The notes under the pieces are model-generated. The model did no database searches and had not been told where the DNA came from. It saw only the letters and a program-made list of their open reading frames with translations. The position numbers and the translations under genes are program-made. Below are positions 38,350 through 47,912 of a DNA stretch of 64,000 nucleotides, piece after piece. The DNA comes from Haliea sp. (GTDB lineage: Bacteria; Pseudomonadota; Gammaproteobacteria; Pseudomonadales; Halieaceae), in contig JAHEBM010000002.1 of assembly GCA_024642245.1 (NCBI GenBank), forward strand, positions 62,001-126,000, written 5' to 3'. Positions within the stretch are counted from its first letter, which is position 1, and each line of letters starts with the position of its first letter.

Positions 38350-40874
38350 TGGCGCATTGGGAAGTACTGCGTGCCGATCTGCTGGCGGGGCGCCATCTCA
38401 CGCGTGAGCAGGCACTGGCCCTGGCCGAGATCCCCGAGACGCACGCGCTCGCCACCGTGGCCGGCGAGCTGCGCGACCGGGGTTTTGGCGCCGTGGTAAC
38501 TTACTCGCGCAAGGTATTTATCCCGCTGACTCACCTGTGCCGCGACGTCTGCCATTACTGCACCTTTGCCCGGACACCGAAAAAAATCGGGCAGCCGTTC
38601 ATGGATGTTGAGCAGGTGCTGGAGCTGTGCCGCGAGGGCGCGCGTCTGGGTTGCCAGGAAGCGCTGTTTACCCTGGGGGAGAAACCTGAGTTGCGCTACA
38701 GCGCGGCGCGGCGCGCGCTGGCCGACCTGGGTTTTGCCGACACCCTGTCCTACCTGCGGTATGTGGCGTCGCGCGTGCTGGCTGAAACCGGCTTGTTGCC
38801 CCATATCAATGCGGGTTGCATGACCGCCGCGGAGATCGCCGGCCTGCGCCAGGTAAGCGCCTCGATGGGTATAATGCTGGAGTCCGCCTCCGACCGCCTG
38901 TGTGAAAAAGGTATGCCGCACTACGGTTCACCGGACAAGAATCCCGCCGCGCGCCTGCAAACGCTGGAACTGGCGGGCCAGGCGGCAGTACCGTTCACTT
39001 CCGGCATCCTTATCGGTATAGGTGAGACCCGGCGAGAGCGTGTGGAGTCCCTGCTTGCACTGCGGGAAGTGCATGCGCGTCATGGTCACCTGCAGGAAGT
39101 GATCGTGCAGAACTTCCGGGCCAAGCCCGGTACACTGATGGCGTCGTCCCCCGAACCAGACCTCAACGAGTTGCTGTGGACCATCGCCGTGGCTCGCCTG
39201 GTCTTCGGCCCCCACATGAGTATCCAGGCACCCCCCAATCTCAGCCCGGGTGTATTGCCGCAACTGGTCGCGGCCGGTATCAACGACTGGGGCGGCGTGT
39301 CTCCGCTGACGCCCGACCATGTCAACCCCGAGGCACCCTGGCCACACCTGGACAAGCTGGCACTGGAGACGGCCGCCGCAGGGAAGTTCCTCGATCAGCG
39401 GCTTACGGTCTACCCCGCCTACGCCAGCGACGCGGAGCGTTGGCTGGACCCGGCGGTGCGCACCGCGGTGCTGCGCCACAGCGACAGCATGGGGTTTGCC
39501 CGGCGCGACGCGTGGGTGCCGGGTGAGGAGGGCGCAATTCCGCCTGTGGAGGCGCAATTGCTGCGCCTTGATCCATCGCCAGATTCCGTATCGCCGGAAA
39601 TCACGGCGATTGTCGATGCCTGTAGCGCGCAGGCCGATGTGAGCGAGGCGGATATTGCGCGCCTGTTTGAGGCCAGGGGCGCGGATTTCGCCTTTGTCGT
39701 GCGCAGGGCCGACCAGTTGCGCAGGCAGGTCAATGGCGACACGGTGAGCTACGTTGTCAACCGCAATATCAATTACACCAACGTATGCTATTTCAAGTGC
39801 CAGTTCTGCGCATTTTCCAAGGGAAAGCACAGCGAGGACCTGCGTGGCCGCCCCTACGATATCAGCGGTGAGGACATTGCGGGGCGTTGTCGCGAGGCCT
39901 GGCACCGGGGTGCGACAGAAGTTTGCATGCAGGGAGGAATTCACCCGGATTACACGGGCCAGACCTACCTCGATATTCTGCACACGGTTCACGCCGCGAC
40001 ACCCGGTATGCATGTCCATGCCTTTTCTCCATTGGAAGTGTCACAGGGTGCGGCGACCCTCGGTGTGGACATCGAAAGTTTCCTTCGCCAGCTCAAGGAG
40101 GCCGGCTTGAACACCTTGCCCGGTACCGCGGCGGAGGTGTTGCACGACGAGGTGCGCGCGCGGCTGTGCCCGGACAAGCTGGACACCGCCCGGTGGCTGG
40201 AGGTGATGGAGACGGCCCACCGCGTTGGCCTGCCGACCACAGCGACCATCATGTACGGCCACATCGACCTGCCCCGTCACTGGGCACGGCACCTGCGACT
40301 TATTCGCGACCTGCAGCGGCGGACAGGCGGCTTCACCGAGTTTGTGCCCCTGCCCTTTGTGCACATGGAAGCGCCCATGTATCTCAAGGGTAATGCCCGG
40401 CGTGGCCCCACTTTCCGGGAGGCGGTGTTGATGCACGCGGTGGCGCGTGTGGTGCTGCATGGCCTGATCGACAATATCCAGGCTTCCTGGGTGAAAATGG
40501 GCGAGCAGGGCGTGGCCGCGTGCCTCGCCGCCGGCGTGAACGACCTTGGCGGTACGCTCATGAATGAGAGCATTACCCGGGCCGCGGGCTCCGGCCACGG
40601 CCAGGAATGGGAGCCGGCCTTCATGGAGCGGCAGATACTCGCCGCCGGCCGGGTGCCGCGCATGCGGACCACCCTTTACGCCGATGCGGGATCCCAGCGG
40701 CGCCAGGCAGCGTTTAATGCCTCGCCGCTGGCGCCAGTGGAGAACGCCGGGGCCGGCAAGCGGGAACGCTCGAAGCGCCTGGTGCCGCTGGAAGCCGTGC
40801 GCTGGTTGTCCGGGCAGCAGGAACCCGAGAACCTGGTCTATGAACAGGTTATCCTGATGGCGGCCTGTAACTGA
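38349..40874 (+). CDS. fbiC: Bifunctional FO synthase (fused CofG-CofH)
   Basis: 841 aa with two radical SAM motifs, CRDVCHYC (38538-38561) and CYFKCQFC (39786-39809); start overlaps the cofC stop. Confidence 0.96.
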   Translation: MAHWEVLRADLLAGRHLTREQALALAEIPETHALATVAGELRDRGFGAVVTYSRKVFIPLTHLCRDVCHYCTFARTPKKIGQPFMDVEQVLELCREGARLGCQEALFTLGEKPELRYSAARRALADLGFADTLSYLRYVASRVLAETGLLPHINAGCMTAAEIAGLRQVSASMGIMLESASDRLCEKGMPHYGSPDKNPAARLQTLELAGQAAVPFTSGILIGIGETRRERVESLLALREVHARHGHLQEVIVQNFRAKPGTLMASSPEPDLNELLWTIAVARLVFGPHMSIQAPPNLSPGVLPQLVAAGINDWGGVSPLTPDHVNPEAPWPHLDKLALETAAAGKFLDQRLTVYPAYASDAERWLDPAVRTAVLRHSDSMGFARRDAWVPGEEGAIPPVEAQLLRLDPSPDSVSPEITAIVDACSAQADVSEADIARLFEARGADFAFVVRRADQLRRQVNGDTVSYVVNRNINYTNVCYFKCQFCAFSKGKHSEDLRGRPYDISGEDIAGRCREAWHRGATEVCMQGGIHPDYTGQTYLDILHTVHAATPGMHVHAFSPLEVSQGAATLGVDIESFLRQLKEAGLNTLPGTAAEVLHDEVRARLCPDKLDTARWLEVMETAHRVGLPTTATIMYGHIDLPRHWARHLRLIRDLQRRTGGFTEFVPLPFVHMEAPMYLKGNARRGPTFREAVLMHAVARVVLHGLIDNIQASWVKMGEQGVAACLAAGVNDLGGTLMNESITRAAGSGHGQEWEPAFMERQILAAGRVPRMRTTLYADAGSQRRQAAFNASPLAPVENAGAGKRERSKRLVPLEAVRWLSGQQEPENLVYEQVILMAACN

Positions 40875-40890
40875 ACCGGGGCAGGGGGGT

Positions 40891-41580
40891 ATGAGCAGGT
40901 CAGTGCAATTGGAGCACAGCTGGCTGGCGCGATTGGCGCCGGAGTTTGAAAAGCCCTACATGGATAAGCTGCGTTCTTTCCTGCTGGCAGAAAAAAGAGC
41001 CGGCAAACAGGTTTTTCCGGCAAGCCAGGAGATTTTCAATGCCTTTGCCCACGCGCCCCTGCAGCAGGTCAAGGTGGTGATTCTCGGGCAGGACCCCTAC
41101 CACGGCCCCGGGCAGGCTCACGGCCTGTGCTTTTCGGTCCGGCCCGGCGTGAAAGTGCCGCCGTCACTGCAGAATATTTTCAGGGAAATCGAGTCCGAGC
41201 TGGGTCACCCCGTCCCGGCCCATGGACACCTGGCGGCCTGGGCCGACCAGGGTGTACTGCTGCTGAACAGCGTGTTATCGGTCGAGTGCGGGCGGGCCGC
41301 CTCGCACCAGGGCAAGGGATGGGAGACCTTCACGGACCGCGTCATCGAGGTCATCAACCGCGAGTGCGAACATGTCGTGTTCATGCTCTGGGGCAGCTAT
41401 GCCCAGCGCAAGGGTGCGATTATCGACAGGCACCGGCACTGCGTGCTTAGCGCCCCGCACCCGTCTCCACTGAGTGCCCACCGCGGTTTTTTCGGGTGCG
41501 GGCATTTCAAGGCGGCCAATGAATACCTCCAGGCACACGGCAGGACACCGATAGACTGGAGCTTGCCGACAAAGGCCTGA
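40891..41580 (+). CDS. ung: Uracil-DNA glycosylase
   Basis: VVILGQDPYHGPGQAHGLCFSV; LLLNSVLSVE; APHPSPLSAHRGFFGC. Confidence 0.97.
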   Translation: MSRSVQLEHSWLARLAPEFEKPYMDKLRSFLLAEKRAGKQVFPASQEIFNAFAHAPLQQVKVVILGQDPYHGPGQAHGLCFSVRPGVKVPPSLQNIFREIESELGHPVPAHGHLAAWADQGVLLLNSVLSVECGRAASHQGKGWETFTDRVIEVINRECEHVVFMLWGSYAQRKGAIIDRHRHCVLSAPHPSPLSAHRGFFGCGHFKAANEYLQAHGRTPIDWSLPTKA

Positions 41581-41586
41581 GCCGGA

Positions 41587-42537
41587 CTATTTTTCGGGGA
41601 TGCGGTAGGGCATCTGGCCCGTGTGCAACCTTGGGCCGTCGGCGCTTGCCGCGTGTAATCCGGCATCTACTCCCGCGGCCGTTGCCGTCACCAGCATGAG
41701 CAATCCGCCGCGCGCAGACGCCACGGCATTGATAACGTTGCCGACTGACTGGGCTGCGCCGGGGCTGTAGAGAGAATCACCACTGACCGGATGCGCCCCC
41801 GCCTGCATGTCCGCCGCCGCCAGTTCAGCCAGGTAGAGGCGACGCTTCGGTTTGCCGCGGTAATGCATGCGGGCGACAACTTCCTGCCCGGTGTAGCAGC
41901 CCTTATTGAAGCTGATATGCCCGGTAACGTCGTAATTCAGCATCTGGGGAATGTATTCTCCGGTAGTGGAAGCCTCGATGCGGGCGGTGCCGGCGGCAAT
42001 CTGCAGGGCCTGCCAGGCTGTTTCCCCAGCGTCCGTGGCCAGCTCCCGCAGCCGCTCCAGCGCACTGCCTGCACGGGCTGGCTCCAGGTGACATTCGAAC
42101 TGCTCTGCCGCCTCGTCCAGTTGCACCAGGGTAAATCCTGGGCCGGAGCAGGCGCGGTATTTACCTCCCGGCACGGCGCCGAACACCCCCTCCAGTACCC
42201 GGGCGGCTGTCGCTCCCCAGCAGGCGATGATTTGCCAGTCCTCGCGCTCCGAATCCAGTCGTGCCCTGGAAAACACGATGTATTTTCCCAGCACGGCGGC
42301 GCTTGATGCCCGGATGTCCCGGCGCATTCTCAGCGCCAGGTGCTCCTCGGCGAGCATGGTCAGGAGGAAATCGCATACCACTCTGCCCTGGGCAGTACAG
42401 TAGGCGCCGGGCAGGGCCGTATGCGCATCCAGCTTTCGTGTGTCGCAGGTGACCTGGCCCTGAAGGAATGACAGGGCAGCAGGTCCCTGCAGGTGCAGCA
42501 GGGCGTCCTGCTCCACAATGGTGTAGTAACAGCTCAA
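41587..42537 (-). CDS. ygfZ: Folate-binding protein YgfZ / GcvT-like
   Basis: KGCYTGQEVVARMHYRGKPKRRLYL signature. Confidence 0.94.
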   Translation of the reverse strand: MSCYYTIVEQDALLHLQGPAALSFLQGQVTCDTRKLDAHTALPGAYCTAQGRVVCDFLLTMLAEEHLALRMRRDIRASSAAVLGKYIVFSRARLDSEREDWQIIACWGATAARVLEGVFGAVPGGKYRACSGPGFTLVQLDEAAEQFECHLEPARAGSALERLRELATDAGETAWQALQIAAGTARIEASTTGEYIPQMLNYDVTGHISFNKGCYTGQEVVARMHYRGKPKRRLYLAELAAADMQAGAHPVSGDSLYSPGAAQSVGNVINAVASARGGLLMLVTATAAGVDAGLHAASADGPRLHTGQMPYRIPEK

Positions 42538-42673
42538 AGTTGCCTACCTGACAATGTGAGTGAATCATCATAGGGCCTTGCGCCCGGGCTGTCAGCACCC
42601 ACCTTTGCAGGTGCCGGGCGGTTGACTGCTTTTGGCTATATAATGCCCGGCTTTGATGATGATTGAGAAATTT

Positions 42674-42949
42674 ATGACTGGCAGAGTATCGGACGAGGAA
42701 ATCAATCGCATGCGCTGGGCCAGCAGGCGCGGCATGCTTGAGCTTGATCTCGTGCTGGAACCTTTTGTGATGGCCCGCTATGCCGGGCTGGACGAACTCG
42801 ACCGCAGGCGGTTCCAGCAACTTATGCGCTGTGAGGACCAGGACCTTTTCGCCTGGTTCATGCAGCGGGAAAGACCCGACGATGAGGAACTTGGCGCCAT
42901 TGTCAGAAAGGTACTCGACTTCACCCTCACTGCGCCTGACAGTCGGTAA
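42674..42949 (+). CDS. sdhE: FAD assembly factor SdhE
   Basis: RMRWASRRGMLELDLVLEPF...LDELDRRRFQQLMRCEDQDLFAWFM. Confidence 0.94.
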   Translation: MTGRVSDEEINRMRWASRRGMLELDLVLEPFVMARYAGLDELDRRRFQQLMRCEDQDLFAWFMQRERPDDEELGAIVRKVLDFTLTAPDSR

Positions 42950-43325
42950 ATCTGCTATTTGTGGCGTACTGCATGGCCTGCTGTGCACGCTCGCCGCAAC
43001 CAGCCTTTTTACATTATCCCAGCGAGGCTACCCACTGTCGGGCCTGTTGTTGCTGCCGGTCGTCGGGCTGTGCTGTCGGCAACTGGTGCGGCAGCCAATG
43101 GCCGGACTCGTGGTTTGCTGGCACCGCGGGGTCTGGACCCTCGAGCAGAACGGGAAATGCCGGGCTGTCACCATCCTTGCGGGCAGCACTTTCCTGCCGT
43201 GGCTTATTTACCTGGCCTGGCGTGACTGCGCCGGTCAGGGCAGTGGGGCAGTTTTCCTGTTTGCCGACAGTGCGCCGGCGGATGATCTACGACGCCTGCG
43301 CGTGCGCCTCACCCTTGAGCGGTGA
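42900..43325 (+). CDS. YgfX/CptA-like membrane protein
   Basis: Overlaps the end of sdhE; two hydrophobic segments; ygfX position between sdhE and nadB. TTG start at 42900 is a guess. Confidence 0.6.
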   Translation: MSERYSTSPSLRLTVGKSAICGVLHGLLCTLAATSLFTLSQRGYPLSGLLLLPVVGLCCRQLVRQPMAGLVVCWHRGVWTLEQNGKCRAVTILAGSTFLPWLIYLAWRDCAGQGSGAVFLFADSAPADDLRRLRVRLTLER

Positions 43326-44909
43326 GTTTGGCGGCACCAGTACCGTGTCGACAGCCTCGGGCAGCTGTTGGGGATAATCCAGCGTGTAATGCAGGCCCCG
43401 GCTCTCCTTGCGTGAAATGGCGCAGCGAATCATCAGCTCGGCGACCATGGCCAGGTTGCGCAGCTCAAGCAGGTCATTTCCGACCTTGTAATTGCCGTAG
43501 TACTCGGCTATCTCAGCCTGCAGCAACTGCACCCTGTGCAGGGCTCGTTGCAAACGCTTGTTGGTTCTGACGATGCCAACGTAATCCCACATGAAGCGGC
43601 GCAGTTCGTCCCAGTTATGTGAGATCACCACGTCTTCATCAGAGTCCGTGACCTGGCTCTCGTCCCAGGCGGGTGTCGGCGCCGGCGCAGCTACCGAGGC
43701 CAGCGTGCCGGCGATATCGCCGGCGGCGGATTCGGCATAAACGATGCATTCGAGCAGCGAGTTGCTGGCCATTCGATTGGCCCCGTGCAGACCGGTGCAC
43801 GATGTTTCACCGATGGCGTAGAGACCGGCGCGGTCAGTGCGACCGCGGGTGTCCACTACTACTCCGCCACAGGTGTAATGCGCTGCCGGTACAACAGGTA
43901 TCGGTTCGGCTCCTATATCGATGCCGAATTCCGCGCAGCGGGCCATGATCGTGGGAAAGTGGCTCTGTATAAATTCACGTGGCTTGTGGGAGATGTCGAG
44001 AAATACGCAGTCGGCACCCAGTCGCTTCATCTCGTGATCGATCGCCCGGGCGACGATATCCCGCGGGGCAAGCTCTCCTCTGGCATCAAACCGGTCCATG
44101 AAACGGGTGCCATCGGGCAATAACAGCCGACCACCCTCGCCGCGAATCGCCTCGGTAATCAGGAAGGATTTTGCCCGCGGGTGGTACAGGCATGTGGGGT
44201 GAAACTGGTTGAACTCCAGGTTGGCCACGCTGCAGCCTGCGCGCCAGGCCATGGCAATTCCGTCGCCGCTGGCACCATCCGGGTTGCTGGTATAGAGATA
44301 GGCCTTGCTGGCACCACCGGTGGCCAGTACCACCGCCCGGGCCTGGAAAAGCTCCACCCGGTCATTTTCACGATCGAGGATGTAGGCCCCCTGGCAGCGG
44401 TTATCTTCCACGACCAGGTCGACGGCGACACGTTGGGGGAACAGCTCGATATTGGCAGCCTGCCGCGCTTTTTCGGTCAGTACCTCGGAGATGGCCCTGC
44501 CGGTGCGGTCTGCTGCGTGGATGATACGGCGGTGGCTGTGGCCGCCCTCCATGGTCAGGTGGAACTCCCGTTGGTCTATGGTGGCCTGGTCCTCGCGCAG
44601 GTCAAAATCCACGCCCTGTGCCACCAGCCATTCCACGCAACGCCGGCTGTTGTTGACGGTAAATTCCACGGCCTCCCGGCGACACAGGCCGCCGCCCGCG
44701 GCGAGGGTATCTTCCACGTGAGAACTTACCGTATCCCGGGTGTGGAGCACCGCGGCCATACCGCCCTGGGCCCAGTAGGTAGAGCCCTCGTTCAGCTGGC
44801 CCTTGCATATCATTGCCACCCGCAGGTGGGACGGCAGGTGCAGGGCCAGGCTCAGCCCGGCCGCGCCGGTGCCGATGATAAGCACGTCGTGTTGGTGTAG
44901 GGTGGCCAT
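43287..44909 (-). CDS. nadB: L-aspartate oxidase
   Basis: [64 protein letters not shown]. Confidence 0.97.
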   Translation of the reverse strand: MATLHQHDVLIIGTGAAGLSLALHLPSHLRVAMICKGQLNEGSTYWAQGGMAAVLHTRDTVSSHVEDTLAAGGGLCRREAVEFTVNNSRRCVEWLVAQGVDFDLREDQATIDQREFHLTMEGGHSHRRIIHAADRTGRAISEVLTEKARQAANIELFPQRVAVDLVVEDNRCQGAYILDRENDRVELFQARAVVLATGGASKAYLYTSNPDGASGDGIAMAWRAGCSVANLEFNQFHPTCLYHPRAKSFLITEAIRGEGGRLLLPDGTRFMDRFDARGELAPRDIVARAIDHEMKRLGADCVFLDISHKPREFIQSHFPTIMARCAEFGIDIGAEPIPVVPAAHYTCGGVVVDTRGRTDRAGLYAIGETSCTGLHGANRMASNSLLECIVYAESAAGDIAGTLASVAAPAPTPAWDESQVTDSDEDVVISHNWDELRRFMWDYVGIVRTNKRLQRALHRVQLLQAEIAEYYGNYKVGNDLLELRNLAMVAELMIRCAISRKESRGLHYTLDYPQQLPEAVDTVLVPPNSPLKGEAHAQAS

Positions 44910-45033
44910 AGCGCCCTGTACTTGCCGCTTCAGGAAGTGAATTATATGATGCGGGTCAAAGACTTAGCTTTTGCCACATCGCTGCACGCGAGTATATACG
45001 AGCTCGCGACAAATAAGGAAACACCCCGTTGCG

Positions 45034-45060
45034 GAACTTTATCGGTCCATGTCCCTCCCA
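45034..45060 (+). promoter_or_regulatory. Candidate distal sigma-E/AlgU promoter of rpoE
   Basis: GAACTT (45034-45039)-N16-TCCCA (45056-45060). Confidence 0.4.
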
Positions 45061-45085
45061 TCGACGGCAATTTTGCTCTTGTGGA

Positions 45086-45112
45086 GAACTTGCGGCGTTT
45101 TCTGTGGTCTAC
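45086..45112 (+). promoter_or_regulatory. Candidate proximal sigma-E/AlgU promoter of rpoE
   Basis: GAACTT (45086-45091)-N16-TCTAC (45108-45112); same spacing as the distal element. Confidence 0.5.
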
Positions 45113-45174
45113 TCCAGCACGGGTCGGGTTTCCGGCGGGGCAGTGATGTCGTGGACTAGGGAGGGGTGCAGGGC

Positions 45175-45756
45175 GTGACTGCCGTAGTGACGGACCAGCA
45201 GCTTGTTGCCAGGGTAAAAAAAGGCGACACGAGAGCCTTCGACCTGCTGGTGCTGAAGTACCAGCACAGGATTTTTGCCCTGATCAGCAGGTATGTTCAT
45301 GATTCGGATGAGGTGCAGGATGTGGCCCAGGAAGCTTTTATCAAGGCTTACCGTGCACTGCCCAAGTTTCGCGGCGAAAGCGCCTTTTACACGTGGCTTT
45401 ACCGCATCGCGATCAACACGGCCAAGAACTATCTCGTATCCCGCTCGCGGCGTCCACCGGGCTCCGATGTGGAGGTGGAGGATGCCGAATATTATGCCAG
45501 CGGCGCTGCATTGCACGAGATCGAGACCCCCGAGAACGCCCTGTTCGGAGCTGAATTGAAAGAGGTTGTAGAGCGGGCGATCAGGGAGTTGCCGGAAGAT
45601 TTGCGAACTGCGGTAACTTTGCGGGAATTTGATGGTCTCAGTTACGAGGATATTGCCGACATTATGAATTGCCCCGTCGGCACCGTGCGCTCACGAATTT
45701 TTCGCGCGCGTGAGGCGATAGACAGCCAGGTCAGGGAGCAGTTGGATGGCAATTGA
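45175..45756 (+). CDS. rpoE: RNA polymerase sigma factor RpoE/AlgU
   Basis: DQQLVARVKKGDTRAFDLLVLKYQHRIFALISRYVHDSDEVQDVAQEAFIKAYRALPKFRGESAFYTWLYRIAINTAKNYL; GTG start chosen at 45175. Confidence 0.97.
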   Translation: MTAVVTDQQLVARVKKGDTRAFDLLVLKYQHRIFALISRYVHDSDEVQDVAQEAFIKAYRALPKFRGESAFYTWLYRIAINTAKNYLVSRSRRPPGSDVEVEDAEYYASGAALHEIETPENALFGAELKEVVERAIRELPEDLRTAVTLREFDGLSYEDIADIMNCPVGTVRSRIFRAREAIDSQVREQLDGN

Positions 45757-45812
45757 TCATGCCGCCCTCCAGGCGAGAGCGTGAACGCGCACAGGCGCGA
45801 AGGAAATAGTGT

Positions 45813-46403
45813 ATGAGTGATGCAATGCGAGAGTCCCTGTCGGCGCTGATGGACGACGAGGCCAACGAACTCGAGGTGGAGCGGGTGTTGTCGCGTGTGG
45901 CGAGCGATACGCAGCTGCGCGACACCTGGGTACGCTACAACATGGTGCGCACGGTGGCTGGCGGTCATTTTCCCGCACAGCCCGGGCTGGATGTCTCGGT
46001 CCGCGTTCGCGAGGCGCTGGCGGGCCAGGGTATCAGGGCGCCGGGCCTCGGGCAGCGTCTGCTGAGGCCGCTGGCAAGCGTGGCGGTTGCAGCCTCCGTC
46101 GCCGCGACGGTCGTGTTTGGCGGGCAGCAACTGGCCCAGTTGCAGGCCGGCAGGATCGATGGAGGGACCATTGCCAGTAGTGTTTCCCCGGTGGGCATGG
46201 TGAACAGTCTTGGCGCCACATCGGTGCAGGCCAGTTACGGCACCCAGGATGTGCCCCAGTTGCAGCCCGCCACCCGCACTGCCTACCAGGAACTGGCGCG
46301 GCAGCGCCTGCAGAAGTATATGCAGGAACACGCTGAGCATGCCGCGCTCAATTCACCTAACGGCCTGGTGCCGTTTGCCCGCGTGCCGCGCATAAAGGAG
46401 TAG
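45813..46403 (+). CDS. rseA: Anti-sigma-E factor RseA/MucA
   Basis: MRESLSALMDDEANELEVERVLSRVASDTQLRDTWVRYNMVRTVAGG; single TM; follows rpoE. Confidence 0.92.
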   Translation: MSDAMRESLSALMDDEANELEVERVLSRVASDTQLRDTWVRYNMVRTVAGGHFPAQPGLDVSVRVREALAGQGIRAPGLGQRLLRPLASVAVAASVAATVVFGGQQLAQLQAGRIDGGTIASSVSPVGMVNSLGATSVQASYGTQDVPQLQPATRTAYQELARQRLQKYMQEHAEHAALNSPNGLVPFARVPRIKE

Positions 46404-46410
46404 CAGGCGC

Positions 46411-47385
46411 TTGAGCGTGATTGCGTGCTACCGCCGGAGTCGGGGCGGTCTTGTCGGGCTCGCTGTCCTGGGCTTGCTGCTGGCGACCCGGGTCGCTGCA
46501 GCGCCGTGCCCGACGGCTGACGCCGAGGCGCTCGCATGGCTCGATAAAATGTCCCACAGCCTGCAGCAGGTGAACTACCACGGTGTGGTCACGTTCCAGC
46601 AGGGTGAGGAGATGCAGGCCATGGAGGTGTCTCACTCGGTCGTCAATGGCCTTGCCACGGAGCGACTCACCGAGCTGACCGGGCAGGGCGCGGAGGTTGT
46701 CCGGGTCAATCACCCGCTGGAATGCATTCACCCGGGGCACAAATTGCTGCAGCTGGGTGCCCAATTACAGAACGGGCAGTGCGGCATTGCACACTACTAC
46801 CGTTTCAGCCTGGTTGAGGGAGAGCTGGTGGCTGGCCGCCAGGCTGTGCAGGTCCGCATCGAACCGCGGGATATGTACCGCTATGGCTATGTGATGGAGC
46901 TGGATCGCGAAACCGGCCTGCTGCTGAAAAGCCAGACTGTGGGGCGCGGTGACAAGGTATTGGAAAAATTCCAGTTTGCCAGCCTTTCCTATGCGCCGGA
47001 GACGGCCTCCAAGGGCGAGGCGCAGCTGGTGCACAAGGCGCTTCACCCCAACCCGGCCGAACCCGAGTTATCTGCCGGCGGGGCGGGCCCTGTCTGGAAA
47101 GTGAACTGGCTGCCCCAGGGGTTTACCCCAACGGATCAGCAAAATGGCGGATCCCAGCGCCGTACCTACACTGACGGGCTGGCGGTATTCTCGGTTTTCC
47201 TGGAATTGTTGAGCGGTGAAATCCGCCCCGGGGAGGGTGTGGTGCGCAGGGGCGGGACAACCTCCTACACCCGCGGTATGCAGCTAGGCGACAGCTCCGT
47301 ACTGGTCACCGTAATCGGCGAGGTGCCGTTGAACACCGCCCGCATGGTAGCCGATTCCATCGGTGGATGTGCCGGGCCATGTTGA
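46411..47385 (+). CDS. rseB: RseB/MucB periplasmic sigma-E regulator
   Basis: ALAWLDKMSHSLQQVNYHGVVTFQQGEEMQAMEVSHSVVNGLATERL; MELDRETGLLLKSQ. Confidence 0.94.
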   Translation: MSVIACYRRSRGGLVGLAVLGLLLATRVAAAPCPTADAEALAWLDKMSHSLQQVNYHGVVTFQQGEEMQAMEVSHSVVNGLATERLTELTGQGAEVVRVNHPLECIHPGHKLLQLGAQLQNGQCGIAHYYRFSLVEGELVAGRQAVQVRIEPRDMYRYGYVMELDRETGLLLKSQTVGRGDKVLEKFQFASLSYAPETASKGEAQLVHKALHPNPAEPELSAGGAGPVWKVNWLPQGFTPTDQQNGGSQRRTYTDGLAVFSVFLELLSGEIRPGEGVVRRGGTTSYTRGMQLGDSSVLVTVIGEVPLNTARMVADSIGGCAGPC

Positions 47386-47861
47386 TCGAAACCGGTCGGG
47401 TAGTTGCGGTGGAGGCCGCGCAGGAATCTCTTTGGGTGGAAACGATCCGCCAGAGCACCTGTGGCAGCTGTGCCGCCAACAAGGGCTGCGGACACGGCTT
47501 GCTCAACCGCATTGCCGACGGTCGTACGGGTTATGTCCGGGTATTGTCAGGGGTGGTAGCCGCCGCGCAGTGTTCGGTTGATGACCAGGTGCGCATCAGT
47601 ATTCCCGAGCAGGTGATCCTGCGCGGTTCCGTTGTGGTCTACCTGTTGCCACTGCTGTGTATGCTGGCGGGTGCAGCCGCTGCCGATCTCCTTTGGCCCG
47701 GCCACCATGAGCTCGCCGCAGTGGCGGGCGCGGCAGGCGGCCTCGCCGCCGGGTTTGCCCTGGTGCGCTGGCATGCCTGGCGGCATCGCCAGGACCGGGC
47801 CCTGCAGCCCACCCTGCTGGAGGTGCTGCCGCGGGCCAATTTAGCTGTGCACCTGGCCTGA
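47379..47861 (+). CDS. rseC: RseC/MucC family positive regulator
   Basis: ETGRVVAVEAAQESLWVETIRQSTCGSCAANKGCGHGLL Cys motif plus two TMs. Confidence 0.92.
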   Translation: MLIETGRVVAVEAAQESLWVETIRQSTCGSCAANKGCGHGLLNRIADGRTGYVRVLSGVVAAAQCSVDDQVRISIPEQVILRGSVVVYLLPLLCMLAGAAAADLLWPGHHELAAVAGAAGGLAAGFALVRWHAWRHRQDRALQPTLLEVLPRANLAVHLA

Positions 47862-47912
47862 TTCCGGAGAGTTTCCTTTTTTGTTTAAACCCCTGTCAGC
47901 TGGATCCAAACC

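Noticed and set aside
42622-42644. TTGACT ... TATAAT pair upstream of sdhE
   Set aside because: Spacing is only 11 nt, too short for a sigma-70 promoter; the TATAAT alone may still be a -10.
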